A stretch of DNA of 64,000 nucleotides from Alnus glutinosa (lineage: Eukaryota > Streptophyta > Magnoliopsida > Fagales > Betulaceae). Made by a program: the position numbers and the translations under genes. The stretch spans positions 29,923,544 to 29,987,543 of the forward strand of contig NC_084887.1 of the NCBI RefSeq assembly GCF_958979055.1. The letters are read 5' to 3'. Positions 46,101 to 54,900 of this stretch are shown here, piece after piece; positions within the stretch are counted from its first letter, which is position 1, and each line of letters opens with the position of its first letter. The notes beneath the pieces are model-generated. The model was given only the letters and a program-made list of their open reading frames with translations. It made no database searches and was not told where the DNA came from.

Positions 46101-46438
46101 TGGAAGCATCATGATTAGCTTGTACTGTATCATTTTATAGCCATATATGTTTTCAAGTTCTTACTCCACTGGATGTTCTCTCTTCTCTACTGATCATGGC
46201 GGTGCTGTCTTAGGTGATCACATCGTGTAACAGTACAAAAGATGAATTGGTACAAGAAGTGGAAAGTTTCAATCAGAGAAGGATTGGTGTGTCCCAGGAA
46301 CCTGAGATGCCTAAGGACCAAGAAGCTGTCAGAGATCCTCCATTCCGATTCCTGAGTCATGTTCGTTCATATCCGACATTCATGTTTGGTGGATCCGTGG
46401 GATCACGTGTTGCCACTGTCGCGTTTTTACGAAGCTGA
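34106..46438 (+). CDS. EEF1A lysine methyltransferase (METTL10/Efm4-like)
   Basis: Seven exons, 34106-34323, 34899-35027, 36886-37086, 41727-41823, 45481-45584, 45934-45985 and 46214-46438, join in phase to 341 residues. The SAM-binding Rossmann fold shows motif I LDIGTGNG at 166-173, then TGTDYSEGAIQLA, the acidic VDDVLET, VMDKGTLDAIGL, and the later strand GGILVITSCNSTKDEL. SYWDTAYADELTNFREHGHAGEVWFG ahead of the fold is a family hallmark (quoted in parts: SYWDTAYADEL, NFREHGHAGEVWFG). Yeast Efm4 and human METTL10 methylate a lysine of translation factor eEF1A, so this is the likely role in the cytosol. The first 75 residues are acidic and variable. Introns 2, 3 and 4 (1.9, 4.6 and 3.7 kb) are filled with LINE pieces. 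Confidence 0.93.
35120..35795 (-). mobile_element. LINE 3' fragment in intron 2 of the EEF1A methyltransferase gene
   Basis: On the minus strand it encodes the C-terminal zinc-binding reverse-transcriptase domain (zf-[19 protein letters not shown] and RVIDLYDCWW) with frame interruptions. It ends with the lineage's 3' tail (GTATACTTCTTGTGTACTTA then GCGCCTCACGC) and a poly-A that reads as poly-T at 35120-35128. The 5' end is truncated. Confidence 0.88.
37173..37276 (+). mobile_element. LINE 3' tail fragment
   Basis: Only the end of the element is left: CTTGTAGACTTCTTGTGTAC, then GGCGCCTTACACTTTTAACG and ATCTCGATTACTTAT before an A-rich tail. It matches the other LINE tails in the window. It lies in intron 3. 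Confidence 0.7.
37885..37975 (+). mobile_element. LINE 3' tail fragment, abutting an opposite LINE
   Basis: The tail CTTGTATACTTCATGTGTAC…GGTGCCTTACACTTTTAATG and an A-rich end lie immediately before the poly-T of the minus-strand LINE that starts at 37978. The preceding about 500 bp of intron show no recognisable LINE coding sequence. Confidence 0.7.
37978..39785 (-). mobile_element. 5'-truncated LINE with open C-terminal reverse-transcriptase region
   Basis: A 569-codon open frame (39770-38061) covers the end of the reverse transcriptase ([13 protein letters not shown] motif, then the thumb region [18 protein letters not shown]) and the whole zf-RVT domain (CCMCKMTGETVDHLLLHC). The 3' tail and poly-A follow at 38050-37978. 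The element breaks off just before the DPLSPLL motif, so the 5' two thirds are missing. No convincing target duplication was found. An unbroken frame suggests a fairly recent insertion. It sits antisense in intron 3 of the methyltransferase gene. Confidence 0.9.
40289..40309. repeat. Homopolymer of 21 G
   Basis: An uninterrupted G run in intron 3 of the EEF1A methyltransferase gene. Its length in the read data may be unreliable. Confidence 0.9.
41201..41431 (+). mobile_element. Short LINE 3' fragment
   Basis: It encodes the end of the zf-RVT region (FEDLERSLEDILALFFHTLY, then LWMVAF) followed by the tail TTGTATACTTCCGGTGTACT … GCCTTACGCTTTTAATAAG and poly-A. It lies about 300 bp before exon 4 of the methyltransferase gene. 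Confidence 0.8.
42483..42560 (-). mobile_element. LINE 3' tail fragment
   Basis: It reads on the minus strand as GTACTTGGGTGCGCCCTTTG, then a T-rich stretch and a degenerate A-rich tail. It is the most diverged tail in the window and was placed by similarity to the others. Confidence 0.55.
43351..44056 (+). mobile_element. Internally deleted, LINE-derived element with a 182-codon ORF
   Basis: The 706-bp insert starts GGACGCCATGGAAGAGG, has an open frame at 43358-43906, and ends with the LINE 3' tail (CTTGTATACTCCGTGTGTAC, then GGTGCCTTACGC) and poly-A. The 9-bp AATAATTCG lies directly outside both ends (43342-43350 and 44057-44065). The ORF (MEEEFQVFARQKSKGKREL … LDEEHRRWDMIDDCEI) has no reverse transcriptase and no domain I recognise. 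It may be the start of the LINE's first ORF joined to its 3' end. The peptide GDKGDRSLA occurs as a near-repeat (DKGDRSLALT and DKGDRSLAFL). Confidence 0.75.
44367..45115 (+). mobile_element. 5'-truncated LINE fragment with target duplication
   Basis: It encodes a degraded zf-RVT region (AHDWEVDVFGL, later REMNAISFKDSERTLKEIKS) with several stops, then the usual tail. The flanks AGTTTGTCAAGGTACT (44351-44366) and AGTTTGTTAGGGTACT (45116-45131) match at 14 of 16 bases and look like an aged target duplication. It lies in intron 4 of the methyltransferase gene. Confidence 0.85.
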
Positions 46439-46945
46439 AATTATGAGTCCTTTGTCTTGTTGGTATGCTTTTGGTCAAATGGTTTGATACAGTTTATGTT
46501 TGTCATGTTTATGTGCGTGGGAAGAAAGTGGGAAATTACTGACTTGTGTAAGTTCATTTGTTTGAGACAATGAGATTTGCTGATTCATGTGAAAATGAGG
46601 TTTCTCCAGGATTTCCTTTGTTAGGGAACTAATGTGACGTCTATTTGTAATTAATTTACTTGAAGAAATTGGATTAGACTGCTATTAACATTTAGAATTT
46701 AGGTTACCATGGAAAAATATTTAATGCACAAACTTAATTTGTCATTGCGTTTATCTGTAATTTAATGGTATTTGACAACTATTATCTCTACTAAATTAAA
46801 ACACTACTAAAAAAAGGCTAGAGACATGGTCTTTCATGGACAAGGATCCATTGAGATGAGCCGGTTAGTGCAAATATAAGGGGCAAAATTGCTCTAATTT
46901 TAAAGTCGAGACAATTTTATTTTAAATGCTAATTAGTTAGTCTCC

Positions 46946-47045
46946 AAGGGGTAGCTCAATCGGTTGGGGACCATGCCTCATGAAGCGGAGGTCACTAGTT
47001 CAAATATTTCTTTCCCCTCTTGTGTAGACATGTAAAAAATAAATA
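46946..47045 (+). mobile_element. SINE-like sequence with tRNA-type promoter
   Basis: GGTAGCTCAATCGGTTGGGG resembles a tRNA 5' end with box A, and GGTCACTAGTTCAAATATTT resembles a box B region, followed by an A-rich end. The spacing matches tRNA-derived SINEs. It is a different family from the one at 7956-8215. A real tRNA is excluded because no cloverleaf 3' half follows. Confidence 0.6.
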
Positions 47046-48375
47046 ACACTAACCAGCTTCTCTCTATTTTAGGATCTTATTCCGCCACGAGTAATATATG
47101 CTAAAATTCATTTTTTTTGTTCTTTTTTATTCTTTTAAAGTTGATATAACTTTTAAAATTATTATTAGATTAAAATTTAATAGTGGCCAATCTCAAAGTC
47201 AATGATGATTTTAAAAGCAACATCGACTTCAAAAGGATAAAAACAATTCCTAGCATTACTCACGCCATCCGTTTTTAATAAACTTCTAATCCTAAAAGAA
47301 TTTGTAAACGGCATCCTACATGGATAGTGCTACATCATTAATTTAAGAATTTGATTTTCACGTCAGGTTTTTTTTATTAACAAATTCATATGTTTAGAAA
47401 ATTGAAGAAAACACAAAAAAAAACCTCTACCATTAAACGCTCCATCTTCCCCCCCCCCCCCCCCCCCCCCCCCCCGCGCGAATCATCTCATCGTTTTATT
47501 TTATTTTAAAAAATAAAAAAACCCAAATCCTACACCAATAGTATTGTCACCAAGGACAAAGCCAGAAGATATGGGTAGGCTCATAGGGTTAGAGCCAAAA
47601 AAAATTTTGTTGCTAAGAGCTAATAGGCTATTTTTTTTACCTTAAAATTTTTTGCTTGATTGGAGGGTGGGCATGGCCTATATTCCCCAAAATTCGTAAC
47701 TGATTGTCGCAGTGGCGGGCATGCTCTAAAACGCCACCCTTTGTGGTGGTAGTGTCGGCAATGATGCTGCTCTATACGCTCCACGAGTGCCCTGACATAC
47801 TCATTCATCTCTAGATCTACAGCTACGTATGTTTTGGAATGCACCGTGCACATCGTGTTTGTTTGGATCAAGTTCCATCGGAGGAACGCGCCCACGATAG
47901 CAACGCATCCCGCAACAATTAAGCGATTGCAGCGGGCTGGATAATCTGGAGGCGAAGAGAGAGAGTTGTTCGACTGTTGAAAAAGTTTTTTGAAAATAGA
48001 TCAAGCCTCGATGTGTAATGAGATCCGGTGGTGGCGTGACCGAAGATAGTGTAGCGGTGGTAATGGAAGGCGAAGATGGATACTTGTGAAGATAGAGATC
48101 GGCATCAACAGGGGTTTTTTTCTCCTCTCTTTTGATTGCAATGCTTGATTTGAAATTTTAATTGCTAAGTTACTGGCGTGGCGTACGTAGCTTGTAAAAC
48201 GTTTTGGAGTTATAACTAACAAATAACTTAAATGGAAGTGTTTATCGACCCTAGCTAGCTTAGATACATCCACTTAATTTCCTAATTATCTACTAATTAA
48301 CTCTTAACTTAATTGGTGTCTTGCTAAAGTAAAGTACTTGTGGAGTTATTATATTTGTCTGATCAGCCTGTTATA

Positions 48376-48452
48376 ATATATAATTATGAGATTTGATTTT
48401 ATTGTAATCAAATCAATCAATTACAATAAAATCAAATCTCATAATTATATAT
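48376..48452. repeat. Perfect 32-bp inverted repeat
   Basis: 48376-48407 is exactly inverted at 48421-48452 with a 13-nt spacer. The arms begin ATATATAATTATGAGATTTG. It could form a stable hairpin as RNA or a cruciform as DNA. No gene product is apparent. Confidence 0.9.
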
Positions 48453-48738
48453 ACAATCAAACGGTCGCTGAATAATAGATTAAACGTGCATGCAGACGCG
48501 TGTATATATTATGGTTCTTTCTGTCATACATGCTTTAAAATATATTGTAAACCCATGCTAAATATACAAGACCCGGTAAACCCGGCCCATAGAAGATATA
48601 TTTATTTATGCTTGCTAATTAATTAAGCTAAGGAACAGTACTTTCAAACTTTCTGGTTCTTGACTTCTTCTTCTTGTATAAAATTTTTTTTCTGTACGTA
48701 GCTCCTCAAATATTTTCAATTTAATTTCATCGATCGGC

Positions 48739-48774
<36 letters not shown>

Positions 48775-49140
48775 ACCCAAAACTATATATATATTTCAGT
48801 ATATAATATTCTTAGGAAGAAGTCTGACGCAAACGCATGGCAAAACGCCGTGAGTCTTTAAAGGTTTGAAACAGCTGTTTATATATATATATATATTAGA
48901 AGTCATGAATTGACTATTAGAGATGGCCGGCCAACCCGCGACTGTAATTAAGGAATAAATAGAATATTAATGAATTAATTAAGCTTGTTTTACCATGTGA
49001 AAATGAACGTAGTACGTACGTAGATCGAGTAAAAGGAAAGGAAAAGAAATTAAAGGAATCAGAACAAGTACGTGGAGATCGACTGGAGAGGAGGAATAGA
49101 ATTAATATATATATATACACAAGTAAGTAGAACTGATCGA

Positions 49141-49701
49141 TCATAATTGAATGGAATGAAGAAAGAAGGATACAAGGCAAAGACAGAGAGTACAAGCAAG
49201 AGAGGTGAAACCAAGAGTGGTACAAACCACACGTAGAAGCTCAAACAAGTGTGAAATCTCTCTATCTCTTTTGTGTTTATAATCATACCCAGATACATAA
49301 TTCCATCCAGTTTCGCCTTTACAACAACGCCTCTGGAGCCTCTCCTTCATCTTAACCACTTGTATTTTCTCTCTAAGAACACTCAAATTTGCATCTACAA
49401 TATTACTTGATCTTCCTGCATATATGCACCCACCCAATAATTAATTAAAAGCAATCAAACGCGCGTACAGATAGCTAGAACTCAATATATATAATTACTT
49501 CTAATTAATTAAGCATAAATTAACATATAAAACAGATTAAAAGTCCCTGCTGGATCTTTAGCTTGATCAATCTATATATAGTTAATTACCTTCATCACTG
49601 AAGCTCTGAGCTCTTACTAATTGCACGCCTTGATGAATATAGCGCTTCAGAGGTGGTTTTATTGATGAAACACAGAAAGAATATGGTAGGCAAGAAGCCA
49701 T
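49141..49701 (-). CDS. Small plant-specific single-pass membrane protein, 128 aa, function unknown
   Basis: Two exons, 49701-49590 and 49415-49141, have a GT-AG intron and matching phase, and give 128 residues and a stop. The N-terminus begins MASCLPYSFCVSSIKPPLKR. The middle has a charged, probably helical stretch (NIVDANLSVLREKIQVVKMK) and a motif WNYVSGYDYKHKRDREISHL. The C-terminus is one hydrophobic segment of about 25 residues (near 96-124), likely a membrane anchor. I recall similar uncharacterised plant proteins with a WNY..GYDYK motif, but I cannot name a family or function. The ATG in the (AT)n tract is the only in-frame start in exon 1. The gene is short and split, so it is easily missed. 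Confidence 0.75.
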
Positions 49702-49794
49702 ATATATATATATATAAGTACATATAGTTGTTTCTTCAGAATATAGATTTATATGTACATGCATGAATGTGCTTCTTTCATGCGTTGCTCGATC

Positions 49795-49846
<52 letters not shown>

Positions 49847-50537
49847 TAGTACTAGTGCTCTAGAAGAGTTTGGCGTAATGTGGTCAATAAATCTTAAATA
49901 TTAGTATATATCCATGATCGATGATAAGCCATTAATTAAATTACATAAATAAGTTATTTGCTGCCTTCGGAGTTACGTATTTGGACTGACTGCACCAGCT
50001 GGCGTCTGGCCGATCGATAGCCATGCATGCACTTCATATTTACAAAATAATAAAAAAAAAAATTAGAAGATAATCTTGTGTAGAAAAATTAGATAAAGTG
50101 ATATTTGACCGTCCACGTACAACACAAGAATTGTGATTTTGTGCCTAAAATACTTAAATAGCGATTAAAAAAATCAAAATTGTTCCCTACTTTCTTTCTT
50201 TTTTTTTTCAATTATTATTATTCATTATTCATTATTCATTGGTGCAATGATGGTGTAAATTTGTGTACTTGCATGTTATTTTCTCCATTTGACACGTGCA
50301 TTAGGAGAAGAATGACAAGTTGTCCTTTCCCGTACAAACATCTTTAGGCATTATTTACAAGGCACGTGTACATATTTGAGAGAAGAGAGAATAATAGACT
50401 ATCCAGTTAAGAGCACTCGATCACATTCGACTCACCAAATTTATTCTTTATTTTTTCAAAGTACGTTCGGCTCTATATTTTAAGTATTCACTTTTATTAT
50501 TATATTTAAATATTTGAGAGAAGAGAGAATATTAGAG

Positions 50538-50568
<31 letters not shown>

Positions 50569-51284
50569 TAGCGAGTGAATAATACTCATAACAACTGATC
50601 ACTAAATGTTTGACGAGCTGAATGTAACTCATTTTGGTCCTATATCAGCATTTTCAACTTGCCAAATTAACATTTGAATTATTTTGACTAACTGAATGAA
50701 AATGCTCTTAACAATTTTTGATGTGGTGGTTGTTCATATAGATAATAGATTCAAAACATGGCTATTTTCATTAAATTTGGATATATGTGTAATTTACAAG
50801 AAAGCCAGAACTTATATTGATATATTGCAAAATCAATAATTTAAATATCTAAAAGCATAGTTTTTATATGATTATAATAGGTTGCCAAGAAAAAGAAACA
50901 AACACAATTTTTTTATTTTATTTTATTTTTTTTTAAAAAAAATGCTTATTATCCTCCTTCCAGTTTGACTTGTCTCCATATAAAGATGAATCGGTAGAGT
51001 ATATTTATTTAAGTCAAGCTACATGCACTTAGTCACATACTCATTTCTTTGCATCAACTTGGAATTCCCACCATTTCAAGCAAGCTAAGAGTTGACCACA
51101 CTTCAGGCAATAAAAGAACGGAAAATATTGATGGAACCCTAACGCTTTTTTCGTTTTTGAGATCAAGACCTCAGTTTTCAATTTTGTAAATTTAAGACCT
51201 GAATTTAGGCTCTTTTACAATGTGAAACCTCCGTTAGATTTTCCATGAAAATAAATGACATAAAAATCTAACTATGCTCGTCAT

Positions 51285-51326
<42 letters not shown>

Positions 51327-51988
51327 GAGAATGGCATTGGTAAACAATCTGATTTAGAGACAAGTAAGGTTGTAATCAAACCGAACCGAGTATTGAATGT
51401 TACAGCCCTACACAAGTCCAAAATAAGGCACCAAAACTTGAAACCTTTCACACTAAAGACAAACATGTCAATGATCCTCGACAATTGAATCTAGATAGAA
51501 ATGTGGTGAATGCAAATCTTTTTTCATATCAAATTTCAAAAGACAATTTTTCAAATCCCATTCTACTTATCAAAAAAAAATTTCAAATCCCATTCTACAA
51601 AAGGCCCTTCCAATTTCAATGTTCCAACCACACACCCCAATAAGTATAAGAACAGAATAACAGGAAAAAAAAAAAAAAAAAAAAAGAGGGTGGGGGGGTA
51701 GGGTATCTCGCTTGTCACTAGTAAGCCTTTTTTTTTGTTTCTTCTTTTCATTTATCATAAACGAGCAACAATGTCCCACACCAGCAAAACACATGGAATA
51801 GTAGATAGTACAAAGTATAGCTCCATAAATCGCAACTGTATTATCATTGTTGTTTGTTCCTTTAAGCTAACAACTAAACATTTTCACCAACTTTATTACG
51901 GAGAACAAACAGAAAAGTACTCATTACCTATGTAGGTATCGGAATAATAATCAGCAGTCCTCACAAGATTAAAATACCAACAGCAGTC
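49702..51988. other. Intergenic region, AT-rich with microsatellites
   Basis: (AT)n runs at about 49797-49844 and 50540-50567, a (GA)n run at 51291-51322 and an A-run at 51664-51684. The right end probably contains the 3' untranslated part of the endosulfine gene. No other gene is seen. Confidence 0.55.
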
Positions 51989-54900
51989 TCATACATTGGT
52001 ACTCCCATCCTCAGATGGAGCGCTTCCTCTATCTACACAAAGAGAACAATGGTTATTTTTTTTCTCCCTAAAATATAATATGGCAAGGAAGACATGTTAA
52101 AAATAACTGTAAAGCTTAATGAGTTTTTAGCAAAGGGAGGCAAACCTTCACCATCTGATGGAGCATAAGGAGACTTCCGGTATCGCGTTTGCTGTTGTGT
52201 GGGCTAAATCATGCAAAGTGCACCGAGAATAGCATGTCATGAGCAGCATACAAATTTCAGAATAGAAATAATATTATACTCATTTTAGAAGAAAGCTATT
52301 ATACAAGGATAGGCCAGGTAAAAGATGTCCAATTTTGGCTCTATTTAACTTGATCCATAATTCTAATACCATTATACAGGTATCCTGTCAGTAGCCTCAA
52401 CAACCCAACCCATGCTAAACCTTTTTTTGGACCTAAAACCTTGCAGCGATCAGCATTATCTTTTTTTCTTTTGTTAAGTAATAAGATTTTATTAAAAAGC
52501 GTAAGGCGCCCCTAAGTACACCGAGAGTATACATAGGAACCACCAAAGCCAACCCACGAAAGACAAAACCCAAACAAACCCACAAAGAACAACCCTAAAA
52601 CCCGAAACCCACAAAGAGCACCCAAAGCCCAACATATGAAAGAAGCCCCCAACAAACACCCAAACCTGCTCCGAAAGCAACCCAACCCAACCTAACAAAC
52701 CCCCAAAACCCGCAAGAAAACCTGAACTGTTAGAGATAATATGTGGTAGTCCCACATTGCCTAAGTGAGGAGAAGCTTTGGCCATTGGCTCATATAAAAG
52801 CTTCATCCTCTTGTCCCACATTGCTAAGATAGAAGACCCATCTCTACTCTAGTCTCTATAAATAAGGGAGCACTCATTGTATTCAATTTATTCAATAAAA
52901 GAGCATAATGTAGCCCTTTGGGCTTTATCTTGTGGATGTAGGTCATAGACCGAACCACGTAAATATCTTGTCTCTTTTATTTTATTATTCCGCATTTTAT
53001 TTCTTTTAGATCAAGATTTCTTACATGGTATCAGAGCTAATAGGCTAACGCCAATTATTAGATTCTGGGTTAAGTCTTTTTCTTCCTTTATATTTTTTTT
53101 TTTTTTGTAATTTATTTACTTTTCTTCAGTTCTTTTATTTTTATTTTTCTTTTGTTTTGGTTCAGATTGTTTTATAATCATGAAACCCTCATTTCTTTTA
53201 TTCTCTTTTATTTTCTTGTCTTTTTCTTTTGTTTTGGTTCAGATTGTTTTACAATCATGAAACCCTCATTTTCTTTTATTTTTCTGTAATTTCTTTTATT
53301 TATTTCTTTTTTTTGGATTTTTGTTTTTAGTACTGTATTGCCAATGTCTCTTTGAGTCATGGCTTCTTTTTCTCTCTTGCTGTCCTCTTATCTTTTCTCT
53401 CATTAAAAAAAAAAAAAAAAAAAAAATTTACAGAAGCCATTCTCTGGTCTTTTCTTTTCTCTCTTCTGTGTCTTCTCTCTTTTCCTTGTTTTCTAAGCTG
53501 CCAGATCTCTTATCTTTCTCTTTCTAAGCTGCCAGATCTCTTATCTAAGCTGCCAGAAGGTCACAGCGAAAGAAGTCTCCCTCCCCTGTGTTTCACGTCC
53601 TGCTGATGACCCAACCAGAAAAGTCCCTCCAAACTCTTCATCTCTTCTCTGTAAAGCAGTAAAAGCTGCAGTACTAAAACCCTCTTCTCATTCTTCTCCT
53701 TCTCTCAAAATCTTACAAGAGTTTTTCCTTACTCTTTACTCTCTTTGAGGCATTCTATCAAACACCTCTGTTTCTGTTCTCCTGCTTATCCGTTGCTGTG
53801 CCTTGAGGACCCATCACCTGGTTCGGCCTTTCTACTCCCACGTGCTCCTCCTTCACCTCTGTTTCACCTCAAAAACAGAGCTTCATCTCAGGATCTTTCT
53901 AATATTCTTCTCTTCTTCTTCTTCCCTTCTCTGTTTTCTTCTTCTCTTCATTTTTCTAATATTCTTCCCTTCCTGAAGTTCTCAGTGTATTTCTGTCAAA
54001 CACCTTAGCTGAGATCCTCTCTTCTATCTCTTTTCTGTATTAATCTTTTTTTTCTCTAATATGGCCAACGCCATTACAGTTCCTCACCTTCTCTGCTCTC
54101 TTGAAGCAGTTCTACAGTCATGTTCACCAAAAAAAAAAAAACCCTCCCAAAAAAACCCACAACCCAAAATACATATGAAAATCAAACCCAAAATACAAAG
54201 TAAACCCGAAATACAAACCAAACCCATAATACAAAGAAAAGCCAGAACTACAGGGGGACGATCAGCATTATCTAATCAGACTTCGGCTTGATGCACATTG
54301 TGTCTAGCATACAAGCTTGCACGTGTGTATTTGCGTGCGTGTGTGTGACACTCACCCTACCAAAGGATGTCTCATTTTTTTTCACTAGATTGTGGCAGAA
54401 TAGAAGAATAAATTTCAAACTATAGAATTAGTCATTCAATAGTCACAGCAACATGTGCACTATTGGTGAGGTGGTGGAGGATGTTGAAGGGTTGGCCCAA
54501 CTTATGGGTTGTAGGGTTGGATCGCTGCCTATGACATATTTGGGTATGCCTTTGGGTGCCTCTTACAAGTCTGTTCTTACTTGGAAAGGGGTGATTGAGA
54601 AAATGGAAAGGAAACTGGCTGGTTGGAAGCGAATGTATTTGTCAAAGGGCGGTCGGTTGACTCTTATTAAGAGCACGCTGTCCAATATCCCCACGTATCT
54701 CTTGTCGCTGTTCCCTATTCCTTTGAGGGTGGCTAATCGTCTTGAAAAAATCCAGAGGGATTTCCTATGAGGTGGCATAGGGGATGAGGCCAAATTTCAT
54801 TTAGTGAAATGGAACAGGATTTGTACTCCGTTGCATTCAGGTGGGTTGGGAGTTCACAACCTTTCCCTGTTTAACCAAGCTCTTTTAGGTAAATGGTTGT

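Larger units (their letters stand above)
46439..49140. other. Intergenic region with repeats and unrecognised ORFs
   Basis: It holds the SINE-like sequence, a 27-C homopolymer (47449-47475) and a perfect palindrome (48376-48452). It also holds minus-strand overlapping short ORFs at 47620-48273. The frame through 47620-47895 (AVDLEMNEYVRALVERIEQH) has protein-like composition, but I recognise no family and find no clear splice structure. It could be a decayed gene or transposon remnant. Confidence 0.4.

Noticed and set aside
46946-47045. Possible tRNA gene
   Set aside because: Only the promoter-like boxes match. The 3' half, acceptor stem and anticodon arm are not found, so a SINE is the better reading.
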